A stretch of DNA of 64,000 nucleotides from Rhodococcus maanshanensis NBRC 100610 (GTDB lineage: Bacteria; Actinomycetota; Actinomycetes; Mycobacteriales; Mycobacteriaceae). This document shows positions 46,912 through 54,525 of this stretch, piece after piece. Below the pieces are notes generated by a model that saw only the letters and a program-made list of their open reading frames with translations, ran no database searches and had not been told where the DNA came from. Every line of letters starts with the position of its first letter. The first letter of the stretch is position 1. The stretch covers positions 1 to 64,000 of the forward strand of contig NZ_BCXA01000015.1 of assembly GCF_001894865.1 (NCBI RefSeq), written 5' to 3'. Position numbers and translations under genes: made by a program.

Positions 46912-47783
46912 CGGTTCGCCTCCTCACGGGTGAGGAACGCCAGCACCGCCGACGTCCACGCCTGCTTGGCCTCGATCATCGTCCAGTGACCGCAATTGGG
47001 GAACACGTGCAGCTCGGCATTCGGAATGTCGCGCATCGGGAGCATCGCCATGTCCACCGGGCTGACCCGATCGTCACGACCCCACGTGAGCAGCGTCGGT
47101 GCCGAGATCTTGTGCAGCTGCGCCCAGTACGGCGTCGCGCCGGAGGCCTTGGCGGCGGCGGTGTTCGCCGCGAACGCCCTGCTGCTGTACATCCGCGCGG
47201 CGATCTCCAGCGTCAGCGGCTCCGTGGCCAGCGCCCACCGCTCCTCGATCAGCTCCTCGGTGACGACCGCCGGGTCGTAGACCATCGAGTGCAGCCACCG
47301 GATCAGGCCCTCCCTGGTGGGATTGTCCGTGAACTCCATCAGGAGCTTGATGCCCTCGCCGGGGCTGGGCATCATGACGTTCTTACCCACGCCACCGATG
47401 GTCACCAGCTTGTTGACCCGCTCCGGCGCATGGATGGCGACGTTAGTCGCGACGATGCCGCCCATGGAATTGCCGATCATGTGCACCGGCTCCTCGATGC
47501 CGAGTGCGTCGAGGAATGTCCCGACCGACCCCATCGCCATCGCCATCGGGTGCCCGTCGCCCGGATCGCTGACGCCGAAGCCGGGGAACTCGAGCACGAG
47601 GCAGCGGAAGTGCTGCGCGAAATCCCCGAGCACACCGCGGTAGTTGCGCCACCCGGTGACGCCGGGGCCGGAGCCGTGCAGGAGGAGGAGCGGCGGTCCG
47701 TCGCCCGCCTCGTGGTAGCGCAACACGCCGAGGTCGGTGGAGACCTCCCGCATGGTGCCCTCGTGGGTGAGTTCGCTCGTCAT
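46908..47783 (-). CDS. hsaD: meta-Cleavage product hydrolase HsaD
   Basis: This 291-aa alpha/beta hydrolase has the C-C bond hydrolase features: oxyanion loop LLLLHGSGPGVTGWRN, nucleophile elbow GNSMGG, Asp in WGRDDRVSP and His in NCGHWTMIE. Length and layout equal mycobacterial HsaD (291 aa), which hydrolyses 4,9-DSHA after HsaC. It is the first gene of a - strand operon hsaD - kstD-like - hsaA-like - hsaC - FMN reductase. ATG 47783 lies 52 nt after a strong hairpin that ends the upstream gene. No obvious ribosome binding site is present. Confidence 0.92.
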   Translation of the reverse strand: MTSELTHEGTMREVSTDLGVLRYHEAGDGPPLLLLHGSGPGVTGWRNYRGVLGDFAQHFRCLVLEFPGFGVSDPGDGHPMAMAMGSVGTFLDALGIEEPVHMIGNSMGGIVATNVAIHAPERVNKLVTIGGVGKNVMMPSPGEGIKLLMEFTDNPTREGLIRWLHSMVYDPAVVTEELIEERWALATEPLTLEIAARMYSSRAFAANTAAAKASGATPYWAQLHKISAPTLLTWGRDDRVSPVDMAMLPMRDIPNAELHVFPNCGHWTMIEAKQAWTSAVLAFLTREEANR

Positions 47784-47834
47784 GACTCCGCACGCTGCCG
47801 CAACCGCAGGCCACCCGCCCCGCCGATCCCGATG

Positions 47835-47867
47835 AGCGAGACCCCCGGTGGCACCGGGGGTCTCGCT
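47835..47867 (-). terminator. Perfect 15-bp hairpin between the secreted-protein gene and hsaD
   Basis: AGCGAGACCCCCGGT (47835-47849) pairs with ACCGGGGGTCTCGCT (47853-47867) around GGC. It lies 7 nt after the upstream stop codon. The U tract is missing. It probably ends the secreted-protein transcript and isolates hsaD. Confidence 0.78.
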
Positions 47868-47873
47868 GCCCGA

Positions 47874-49235
47874 CTACTTGTCGGCCTCGGAGGTGAGGCA
47901 GACCGAGTTCAGGACGTGGTGGTAGGTCACCAGCCCGTAGACGTTCGGTGCATTGATGAGGGGGAAGGGCGACGGAATCCACTCGAAGGGGTTGACGAGC
48001 GCGCCGACGCCCCCGGAGGCCCCGGTCCAGGCAGCGGACATCGCGTTCATGGATTCGTCGAAGACGAGTTCCATCACCTGGCTGGTCAGTGCGTACGAGA
48101 AGTAGGCGGCGGTCAGCGAATCCCCGACCGTGAGCGTGCCGAGCGGTACCAGCTTGCTGAAGTCCTTCCCGGCAAAGACATTGTGGCCCAGCCCGATCAG
48201 GGCGTCGGTTGCTGCGCCACCGACCTTCGGGACCAATCCGAGGCCCATGGACAGGAACTTCTCGATCGAGGAGAAGTCGTCCGGGTGCGCGGGGATGAGG
48301 CCGGCGGGCACCATCGCGTTGCGCATGATCCACTCCAGCCTCGAGCGCTGATCCTCGATCTGCGCCCGGCGGGCGGGATCGACCTCGAGGGAGGTCAGGT
48401 GGCTCGTGGTCCGCGACAGCACCCGTGAGAGCGGCATGCCGGACACGGCCAGGCAGTCGGGACCGGCGATGTCGAGCTCGTTCGCCACGGCCTCGACGAA
48501 GGCGGGAGCCCGGAAGCCGTAGTCGAGTTCCCGGTCCGGTTGGCCGGCGCGGTCGGCGACCGCCTTGGTCGTCCAGACCACACAGCTCTTCTCGAGCTGG
48601 TCCCTGGCGGCCTCATAGATGGCCGTGAAGCCCTTCGCCCCCAGCCTCAGCGGGAGGCTGATGAGCGTCCCGGCGCTGACCGGCCCGACCGCGAACATGG
48701 ACGGGATCATGCCGGCGACGATGTTCGCCGGGATGACGGCGGTGGTGTAGATGACCGCGTACGCCGTCTCGATCGCCTGACCGAGGGTGAGGTTCTCGGC
48801 GCGGATGACCGCGCCCTCCCGCCCGGCCTTGACGTTCATCAGCTGCGTGACGATGTACTGCGTGATCGGATCGCCGTACTTGTGGATCCCCGCCTCGTCG
48901 TCCGAGGAGTAGGCGGAGGCGGGGTTCGACACGCTGAGGGTGCTGATGCCAACCGACCTCAGTCGCGCCAACCCCTCCGCGCGGATGCCCTCGTAGTTGT
49001 CGAGGTACGGCTGGGGCAGGATCGGTTTCGAGGCCTGCAGGACCGCGTCGAAGACCGCGCTCATCGTCGCCCGATCGGATCCCACACAGACAGGGTCGTC
49101 CTGGCGAACGGTCTCGGCAGCGCGCGCAGGAGCGGCGAGAGCGAACTGCGAGAGGGGTCCACCCACCAGCGCCAGGCCCACCGCCGCCGCGGCTACCGCG
49201 GACCGAAACCCTTTTTGACGTGAAACCCGGCTCAT
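47874..49235 (-). CDS. Secreted protein of unknown function
   Basis: This 453-aa product starts with a typical Sec signal peptide (basic MSRVSRQKGFR, then a hydrophobic core to about residue 33, cut after APARAAE). The mature protein has four Cys (DPVCVG, KSCVVWT, GPDCLAV, SVCLT), which fits disulfides outside the cell. It also has long helical, hydrophobic stretches such as ATYAVIYTTAVIPANIVAGM. I do not recognise the family. ATG 49235 with GGGAAC upstream is preferred over the start at 49331. It is upstream of hsaD on the same strand but separated by a strong hairpin. A substrate-capture or envelope role for steroids is possible only by proximity. Confidence 0.78.
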   Translation of the reverse strand: MSRVSRQKGFRSAVAAAAVGLALVGGPLSQFALAAPARAAETVRQDDPVCVGSDRATMSAVFDAVLQASKPILPQPYLDNYEGIRAEGLARLRSVGISTLSVSNPASAYSSDDEAGIHKYGDPITQYIVTQLMNVKAGREGAVIRAENLTLGQAIETAYAVIYTTAVIPANIVAGMIPSMFAVGPVSAGTLISLPLRLGAKGFTAIYEAARDQLEKSCVVWTTKAVADRAGQPDRELDYGFRAPAFVEAVANELDIAGPDCLAVSGMPLSRVLSRTTSHLTSLEVDPARRAQIEDQRSRLEWIMRNAMVPAGLIPAHPDDFSSIEKFLSMGLGLVPKVGGAATDALIGLGHNVFAGKDFSKLVPLGTLTVGDSLTAAYFSYALTSQVMELVFDESMNAMSAAWTGASGGVGALVNPFEWIPSPFPLINAPNVYGLVTYHHVLNSVCLTSEADK

Positions 49236-49464
49236 GCTCGTTCCCGACTGATCGAAGTGGAGGACTGCGTGCGAATGCGTCGGCAGCCTGCTGCCTGCGA
49301 CGATGCCGCTCGGCCGGACAATCACACCCATTCATGGACGATCGTTCAACTCGGGAGCCGGGGTGCTTCGCAACGTTTACGAAGGGTTCACGCACCGGTC
49401 AGTCGGCACGCCCGCCGACACGTGGACGCACGGAGCGCGGGTACCCGCCGAGCGGGCGGTCCGC
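49236..49464. other. Non-coding spacer with no clear gene
   Basis: Between the secreted-protein start and the MITE-like element I see no convincing gene: short ORFs here run across the insertion and change phase. The promoter of the secreted-protein gene should be in the first ~100 nt. GTACCCGCC with GGCGGT near 49,441-49,460 forms a weak dyad that may be the old iclR terminator. Confidence 0.4.
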
Positions 49465-49632
49465 CTAGGGCGTGTCTCCCAATCCCTCTCGGATGCTCCC
49501 GGCGAGACAATCGTCGTCCGGCAAGGCGGAGGAGAAGCCGATACCGGGGTTGTATCGGCGCCGACGACAACGCTGCAGGGCGGCGATTGGACGCCGGGGG
49601 CGCCGAAATGGGGATTGGGAGACATGCCCTAG
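49465..49632. mobile_element. MITE-like insertion with 22-bp terminal inverted repeats
   Basis: The left end (49465-49486) starts CTAGGGCGTGTCTCCCAA; the right end (49611-49632), reversed, starts CTAGGGCATGTCTCCCAA. The 22-bp ends match in 21 positions. CTAG at both ends looks like a target duplication. The element is ~168 bp and codes for nothing evident, so it would need a transposase in trans. Ends of this style occur in IS5-family elements of actinobacteria. The right-hand CTAG supplies the iclR stop codon (TAG on the - strand). Confidence 0.8.
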
Positions 49633-50516
49633 ATCCAGCCGGCACCCCGCACGGCCAGGAACCGCGTGCGCGCCTCGGGGGACCACGTCTCCGCCTGTTG
49701 GGTCGCCGTCGGCCGCGCGGCCCGGCGACCGCCGCCGAGCTCGGGGAACAGCGTCCGGGTGATCTCGCGGGCGGCGTCCGCCACGAGCGGTGCGAGCCGC
49801 TCCAGCGGCGCCGTCCGCGCATCCCCGCACAGCGAGAGCCCGGCCACGGGGCCCTCGTGCCCGCGGATGCCGACGCCGACGCAGGCCACCCCGCGCGCGG
49901 ACTCGCCTCGTTCGAACGCCAGCCCGCGACGCTGCCTGATCCGGTTGAGTTCCTGATGCAGAACACCGAGATCCGAGATGGTCCGGTCGGTGCAGCGATT
50001 CATCGGGCCACCGAACAGCGCGTCGACCCGTTCGGGGACGAGCCAGGCGAGCATCGCCTTCCCGCTCGCCGTGGAATGTGCGGACACCCGGCCGCCGACG
50101 CGGGACGGGATCGACGAGGCGAGCCGGCCGCCGACCTTGTCGAGATAGACGGCCTCGTTGCCGTCCAGGACCGACAGATGCACGACCATCCCGGTCTGCA
50201 GGTGCAGCTCGTGCAGCAGCGGCGCCGCTGCCTCCCGGATCTCCGCGTTCCCGCCGTCGCCGCCACCGATCCCGAGCGCACGGCGACCCAGCCGGTACCC
50301 GAACGAGGCGTGCTCCACCCAGTTCAGCTTCACCAGCGAATCGAGGATCCGGTGCACCGTCGATCGGGGCAGCCGGGCGCGGCAGGCCACTTCCTCCAAC
50401 GTCAACCGCGCCGCCCGCCCGTCGAACGCATCGAGGATCAGGGTCATACGTTCGACCATCGAGGGCGGCGCCTCACGGGCGTCATTGCGCACGACATGTT
50501 CCGTGACGACCGTCAT
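49629..50516 (-). CDS. IclR-family transcriptional regulator
   Basis: The 295-aa regulator has an N-terminal winged HTH at residues ~20-80 (MVERMTLILDAFDG and LEEVACRARLPRSTVHRILDSLVKLNWVEH). An IclR effector domain follows at ~95-255 (LLHELHLQTGMVVHLSVLDGNEAVYLDKVGG; SAHSTASGKAMLAWL; GVACVGVGIRGHEG). IclR proteins often control aromatic and steroid catabolism. The last ~35 residues (ARPTATQQAETWSPEARTRFLAVRGAGWI) exceed the usual length. The stop TAG coincides with the CTAG end of the MITE-like element; since CTAG would be there before insertion, the reading frame was probably not changed. ATG 50516 has GGAGGA upstream. It is divergent from an F420-type gene. Confidence 0.9.
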   Translation of the reverse strand: MTVVTEHVVRNDAREAPPSMVERMTLILDAFDGRAARLTLEEVACRARLPRSTVHRILDSLVKLNWVEHASFGYRLGRRALGIGGGDGGNAEIREAAAPLLHELHLQTGMVVHLSVLDGNEAVYLDKVGGRLASSIPSRVGGRVSAHSTASGKAMLAWLVPERVDALFGGPMNRCTDRTISDLGVLHQELNRIRQRRGLAFERGESARGVACVGVGIRGHEGPVAGLSLCGDARTAPLERLAPLVADAAREITRTLFPELGGGRRAARPTATQQAETWSPEARTRFLAVRGAGWI

Positions 50517-50557
50517 GGGTCCTCCTCCGGTCCCGATCGGGGGGCCGCCCGATCACC

Positions 50558-50582
50558 GAAACTGAAATGAATTCTGAAACAG
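50558..50582. promoter_or_regulatory. AT-rich operator between iclR and the F420-type gene
   Basis: GAAACTGAAATGAATTCTGAAACAG-like sequence contains the direct repeat CTGAAA at 50562-50567 and 50574-50579 around GAATTC. It is one of the few AT-rich stretches in the window and starts 42 nt upstream of the iclR ATG. IclR binding is the simplest reading. Confidence 0.5.
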
Positions 50583-50675
50583 TAGCAAGCCGTCCCTGCC
50601 AGCGGGAGCCCCCCGCGAGAATTCGTTCGGTCCCGATCACCGGGAGAGCACCGCGGCGATCGGGACCACTGGGAT

Positions 50676-51557
50676 ATGAAAGGTGGCATGCAGATCGGGA
50701 TCGTGACCCCAGTGCTGATCCAGCACCCAGCGGTACGGGCGGACTGGGAGGTCGGCGCAGGCATCGACGAGGTCGCCTCGATCGCCGAGGCGGCCGACCG
50801 GCTCGGCTACCACCACCTCACATGCAGCGAACACGTCGCGGTCCCGGCGCCGATCGCGGCCGAGCGCGGTGGCACCTACTGGGACCCCCTGGCCACCTTC
50901 GGCTTCCTGGCCGCGCGCACCCGTCGCATCCGGCTCGTCACCCAGGTGCTCGTCCTCGGCTACCACCATCCGCTCGAGATCGCCAAGCGCTACGGCACCC
51001 TCGACCGGATCAGCGGCGGACGCCTCACCCTCGGCCTCGGGGTCGGCAGCCTGCGGGAGGAGTTCGACCTGCTCGACGCCCCGTTCGAGGGCAGGGGCCC
51101 CCGCGCCGACGACGCCCTGCGCGCGCTGCGGGCCTGCCTGTCGCGGCCGCGGCCGGAGTACCACGGCGAGTTCTACGACTTCGCCGACGTCGTCGTCGAA
51201 CCGCACGCCCAGCAGCCGCGGGTGCCGCTGTGGATCGGCGGCCGCACCGCTCGGTCGCTGCGACGCGCGATCGAGCTCGGCGACGGCTGGGTGCCGTTCG
51301 GGCTCAGCCTGCCCGACCTCGCCGACCTGCTGGCGAAGGCGCCGGTACCCGCCGACATGGAGGTGGTGCTGAGCGCGGGCCGCCCCCTCGACCCGACCGG
51401 CTCGCCCGACGCGGCGGCCCGGGCGCTGACCCGGCTACGCGATGCGGGCGCCACCATCGCCAGCGCCTCGATCGCCGCCACCGGCGCCGCCCACTACGGC
51501 GAGCAACTCGAGGCGCTCAAAGAGCTCGCGGCGCCGCTCGGCGTCGAGTTCTCCTGA
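50676..51557 (+). CDS. LLM-class F420-dependent oxidoreductase (TIGR03619-like)
   Basis: This 293-aa protein is a luciferase-like TIM barrel with TCSEHVAVPAP, RIRLVTQVLVLGYHHPLEIAKRYGTLDRISGGR, LGLGVGSLREEFDLL and VPLWIGGRT, as in F420-dependent oxidoreductases of the TIGR03619 type. The substrate is unknown. It is divergent from iclR and is followed by a SnoaL-like gene after 41 nt, so the two may form a small catabolic operon under IclR control. ATG 50676 is the first start; ATG 50688 (MQIGIVTPV) is an alternative with GGTGG just upstream but too close. It is more distant from the F420-type gene at 3,549 than a simple duplicate would be. Confidence 0.85.
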   Translation: MKGGMQIGIVTPVLIQHPAVRADWEVGAGIDEVASIAEAADRLGYHHLTCSEHVAVPAPIAAERGGTYWDPLATFGFLAARTRRIRLVTQVLVLGYHHPLEIAKRYGTLDRISGGRLTLGLGVGSLREEFDLLDAPFEGRGPRADDALRALRACLSRPRPEYHGEFYDFADVVVEPHAQQPRVPLWIGGRTARSLRRAIELGDGWVPFGLSLPDLADLLAKAPVPADMEVVLSAGRPLDPTGSPDAAARALTRLRDAGATIASASIAATGAAHYGEQLEALKELAAPLGVEFS

Positions 51558-51598
51558 CCCGATCTCCCAACCACAGCACTCGACATGGAGGACCCACC

Positions 51599-52087
51599 AT
51601 GACCGACACCGAAACCCTGCTGACCGGCCTCGCCGCCCGGGTTCAGCTGCTCGAGGACCAGCTCGCCCTGATGCGGATCATCAGCGCGTACGGGCCGGCG
51701 GTCGACAGCGGCGAGAGCGCGGCGGTCGCGGGGATGTGGACCGAGGACGGCGTCTACGACGTGGACACCGGTTGCCTGCGCGGGCACGGCGAGATCGAGG
51801 CCATGGTGCAGTCGAAGCCTCACCAGTCCTACATCCACGCCGGCAGCGGCCACCTCGTCGGCCCGCCGCACATCGACGTCGACGGCGACACCGCGGTGGC
51901 CACCTGCCATTCACAGCTGGTCCTGCACGACCAGGAAACCCGGACCTACCGGGTCGCCCGGATCACCGCGAACCGCTGGGAGTTCGCCCGCATCGACGGC
52001 GAGTGGAAGGTCACGCTGCGCACCAACCGAATCCTCGACGGCCGGGCGGAGGCGCGGGAGATCCTCGCAGCTGGCGTCAAGAACTGA
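51599..52087 (+). CDS. SnoaL/NTF2-like protein
   Basis: The 162-aa product has the cone-shaped NTF2/SnoaL fold pattern: ARVQLLEDQLALMRIISAYGPAVDSGE, then AVAGMWTEDGVYDVDTG, HGEIEAMVQS, and later VARITANRWEFARIDGEWKVTLRTNRILDG. Such proteins act as isomerases, dehydratases or cyclases; ketosteroid isomerase has this fold, so a steroid role is possible, although the key Asp/Tyr pair was not checked by structure. ATG 51599 carries GGAGGA. A terminator-like hairpin follows, so it ends the transcript begun at the F420-type gene. Confidence 0.85.
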   Translation: MTDTETLLTGLAARVQLLEDQLALMRIISAYGPAVDSGESAAVAGMWTEDGVYDVDTGCLRGHGEIEAMVQSKPHQSYIHAGSGHLVGPPHIDVDGDTAVATCHSQLVLHDQETRTYRVARITANRWEFARIDGEWKVTLRTNRILDGRAEAREILAAGVKN

Positions 52088-52100
52088 AATACGCTCTAGC

Positions 52101-52138
52101 CTCGCGACCGCCGGGCGACGGCGCGGCGGTTTCGCGAG
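52101..52138 (+). terminator. Hairpin after the SnoaL-like gene
   Basis: CTCGCGA (52101-52107) pairs with TCGCGAG (52132-52138), and CGCC/GGCG pairs further in, around a GC-rich loop. It begins 13 nt after the stop codon. Confidence 0.6.
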
Positions 52139-52219
52139 GACAGAGCCGGGCATACGCTGGACACACTCCAGCAACGTTCCTCAGCGCGTCGTCACGCCAT
52201 CGACCGACGGAGGCCCGAC

Positions 52220-52621
52220 ATGCCAGGATCCACCGCCCCCCTCACCCGCAGGCGTGCGGCACGTCGGCGGGCCGGCCTCGCCGCCCTCGCCGTCGCGGCC
52301 GGACTCGCGGCCGCCTGCTCCTCCGACGACGGATCCGAGCATCACCCGAGCACCACCGTCGCGCCCGAGTCCGGGGCGCCGGTGATCGCCATCGAGGACT
52401 TCACCTACAAGACCCCACCGTCGGTGCGTGCGGGTGAAGAGGTCGTCGTGCGGAACGGCGCCGGACCGGAACACTCCGTCACCTCCGACACCGAGGGGCT
52501 GTTCGACACCCATGTCGACGGCAACGAGTCCGCCACCTTCACGGCGCCGACCACCCCGGGTGCGTACACGTTCCACTGCGTCTATCACCCCGAGATGTAC
52601 AGCATCCTGATCGTCGAGTGA
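52220..52621 (+). CDS. Cupredoxin-like copper lipoprotein
   Basis: This 133-aa exported lipoprotein has an N-terminal basic region, a hydrophobic core and the lipobox LAAAC (Cys ~33). The mature domain is a small blue-copper fold with type 1 ligands His in GPEHSVTS, Cys in FHCVYHPEM, then His and Met in the same loop (C-x3-H-x2-M after adding spacing). It may carry electrons or buffer copper outside the membrane. The ATG at 52220 has GGAGG upstream. An inverted repeat GCTGGA/TCCAGC at 52156-52172 lies in its leader. It is flanked by its own terminator and promoter-like region, so it is likely independent of the steroid genes. Confidence 0.87.
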   Translation: MPGSTAPLTRRRAARRRAGLAALAVAAGLAAACSSDDGSEHHPSTTVAPESGAPVIAIEDFTYKTPPSVRAGEEVVVRNGAGPEHSVTSDTEGLFDTHVDGNESATFTAPTTPGAYTFHCVYHPEMYSILIVE

Positions 52622-52727
52622 GACCCGCCCTCGGTCCGAAAGCCCCACGTCCGCAACGGGTGTCACGGCCGACTCTCGGTCACCGGGATCCGTCGACCCG
52701 AGCCCCCTCCCTCCAGGCGAGACTGGA

Positions 52728-52745
52728 ACGAAATACCAATTTCGT
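52728..52745. promoter_or_regulatory. 7-bp perfect dyad in an AT-rich spacer before the SDR pair
   Basis: ACGAAAT (52728-52734) and ATTTCGT (52739-52745) are separated by ACCA, 29 nt upstream of the SDR ATG. The AT-rich dyad stands out from the GC-rich background. It could be the site of one of the TetR or IclR proteins encoded nearby. Confidence 0.5.
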
Positions 52746-52773
52746 GGGCAATGCGACCCAAAGGAGGACCCAG

Positions 52774-53694
52774 ATGGGTGAATCAGTGAGCTTGGACGGC
52801 CGGACGGCCGTCATCACAGGCGCGGGCGCCGGACTCGGACGCGCGGAGGCCCTCGCCCTCGCCGCGGCCGGTGCTCGCGTCGTCGTCAACGACATGGGTC
52901 AGGCCGCGCACGACGTCGCGGACGAGATCAAGGCCGCGGGCGGAGAGGCGATCGCCGTCACCGGCGACGTGTCCGACTGGTCCCTCGGCGGGCGATTGGT
53001 CGCGGAGGCCGTCTCGAACTTCGGCTCGTTCGACATCCTCGTCAACAACGCGGGCATCCTGCGCGACAAGATGATCTTCAACCTGTCCGAATCCGATTGG
53101 GACGACGTCATCCGCGTGCACCTCAAGGGCCACGCCGCGACGTCGCACGCCGCCGCCGTGCACTGGCGCGCGGCCAGCAAGACCGCGGGAGGCCCGGTCT
53201 TCGGCCGCGTCATCAACACCTCCTCCGAGGCGTTCCTCTTCGGCGCTGCCGGTCAGCCGAACTACTCGGCCGCGAAGGCAGGCATCACCGCGCTGACGCT
53301 GTCCACCGCGCAGGGCCTGTCCCGCTACGGCGTCACCGCCAACGCGATCTGCCCGCGCGCCAGGACCGCGATGACCGCCGAGGCATTCGGCGAGGCCGCC
53401 GTTGCCGACGACCTCGATCCGCTCGCCCCCGAGCGCGTCGGCACCCTGGTCAGCTACCTGGCCTCCCCGGCCTCGCACGAGATCACCGGCCAGGTCTTCG
53501 TCGTCTACGGCAAGATGGTCGCACTCATGGCGTCCCCCAAGGTCGAGAACCGTTTCGACGCAAGCGGTTCCGCATTCACGGTCGACGAGCTGGACCAGCA
53601 ACTGTCGTCGTACTTCACCGGCCGCGGCCAGTACGAGACCTACTCCGCGTACAGCGTCGCGGAACTGGAGAAGGCCGCACTGGCCGTCGACTGA
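52774..53694 (+). CDS. SDR-family dehydrogenase (hydroxysteroid/3-hydroxyacyl-CoA dehydrogenase-like)
   Basis: This 306-aa SDR has TGAGAGLGRAEALALAAAGARVVVND at residues ~15-40, the conserved NNAGILRDKMIFN, catalytic Ser in NTSSEAF, and Tyr/Lys in NYSAAKAGI. The AGILRDKM segment and length resemble bacterial multifunctional 17beta-HSD/hydroxyacyl-CoA dehydrogenases such as Hsd4A, in which an SDR domain acts on the steroid D ring or on 3-hydroxyacyl-CoA in the side chain. AAAGGAGG precedes ATG 52774. The downstream SDR follows after 25 nt, so both are probably co-transcribed. The C-terminal ~60 residues (SPKVENRFDAS onward) exceed the core SDR fold. Confidence 0.87.
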   Translation: MGESVSLDGRTAVITGAGAGLGRAEALALAAAGARVVVNDMGQAAHDVADEIKAAGGEAIAVTGDVSDWSLGGRLVAEAVSNFGSFDILVNNAGILRDKMIFNLSESDWDDVIRVHLKGHAATSHAAAVHWRAASKTAGGPVFGRVINTSSEAFLFGAAGQPNYSAAKAGITALTLSTAQGLSRYGVTANAICPRARTAMTAEAFGEAAVADDLDPLAPERVGTLVSYLASPASHEITGQVFVVYGKMVALMASPKVENRFDASGSAFTVDELDQQLSSYFTGRGQYETYSAYSVAELEKAALAVD

Positions 53695-53719
53695 TCTGCC
53701 CACCACGAAGGAGCACGGC

Positions 53720-54463
53720 ATGAGGCTTGCAGGCAAGGTCGCGATCGTCACCGGCGGTGCCGGTGGCATCGGCCGCGGCATCGTCCGGGCGTTCACCAAG
53801 GAGGGCGCACGGATCCTGTTCGTCGACATCGATGACGATGCCGGAAGGGCACTCGAGAACGAACTCGGCGGGGCCGGAAGGTTTTTGAATGCCGACATCT
53901 CCGAGGAGGAGAGCGCGGCCGCGATCGTCGCGGCCGCGATCGAGGTGTTCGGCAGGGTCGACGTCCTGGTCAACAACGCCCACGCCTCCCGTCAGGCGCC
54001 CCTGCTCGAGACCACCAAGGACATGCTCGACCTGTCCTTTGGCACCGGCTTCTACCCGACCTTCTGGCTGATGAAGGCCTGCCATCCGCAGCTCAAGGCG
54101 AACCAGGGCTCGGTGATCAACTTCGCCTCCGGTGCCGGGATCGAGGGCCAGCCGACGCAGGGCTCGTACGGCGCTGCCAAGGAGGCGATCCGGGCCATCA
54201 GCCGTGTCGCCGCCAACGAGTGGGCCCCCGACGACATCAACGTCAACGTCATCTCCCCGCTCGCCATGACCGAGGGCGTCCGGGCCTACATCGATGCGAA
54301 CCCCGGCATCGAGGACGCGCTCCTCGCCAAGACCCCGCTGCACCGGTTCGGCGATCCCGAGTCGGACATCGGGCGGGTCGCGGTGTTCCTCGCCAGCGCG
54401 GACGCCGACTACATGACCGGCCAGACCCTCATGGTCGACGGCGGCAGCATCAAACTGCGCTGA
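53720..54463 (+). CDS. SDR-family oxidoreductase
   Basis: This 247-aa classical SDR has TGGAGGIGRGIVRAF at residues ~11-25, FVDIDDD after strand 2 (NAD preference), NNAHASRQ in place of NNAG, SGAG, and catalytic Tyr/Lys in GSYGAAKEAI. It ends with TGQTLMVDGGSIKLR. A GAAGGAG site precedes ATG 53720. Its partner upstream is a longer SDR; together they could carry out a two-step dehydrogenation of one substrate. It converges on a lipase gene across a strong terminator hairpin. Confidence 0.87.
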   Translation: MRLAGKVAIVTGGAGGIGRGIVRAFTKEGARILFVDIDDDAGRALENELGGAGRFLNADISEEESAAAIVAAAIEVFGRVDVLVNNAHASRQAPLLETTKDMLDLSFGTGFYPTFWLMKACHPQLKANQGSVINFASGAGIEGQPTQGSYGAAKEAIRAISRVAANEWAPDDINVNVISPLAMTEGVRAYIDANPGIEDALLAKTPLHRFGDPESDIGRVAVFLASADADYMTGQTLMVDGGSIKLR

Positions 54464-54469
54464 ACGCGC

Positions 54470-54513
54470 CTGTGCGCGAGTTGCACCCCGGTAGGGGTAC
54501 AACTCGCGCACAG
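54470..54513. terminator. Bidirectional terminator between SDR and lipase genes
   Basis: CTGTGCGCGAGTTG (54470-54483) pairs perfectly with CAACTCGCGCACAG (54500-54513); inside, ACCCC/GGGGT pairs around GGTA. TTGTCTT follows on the + strand. The sequence GCGCCTGTGCGCGAGTTG is also related to the hairpin repeats at 32.8 and 56.4 kb (GCGCCCGTGCGCGGTTG). Confidence 0.85.
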
Positions 54514-54525
54514 TTGTCTTGGGCC

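Noticed and set aside
44001-47200. + strand ORFs opposite hsaA-kstD-hsaD
   Set aside because: They are reverse shadows of well-supported - strand enzymes and lack motifs.
49629-50516. IclR gene truncated by the MITE-like insertion
   Set aside because: The TAG stop lies in the CTAG that would also exist before insertion, so the reading frame probably ended at the same place.
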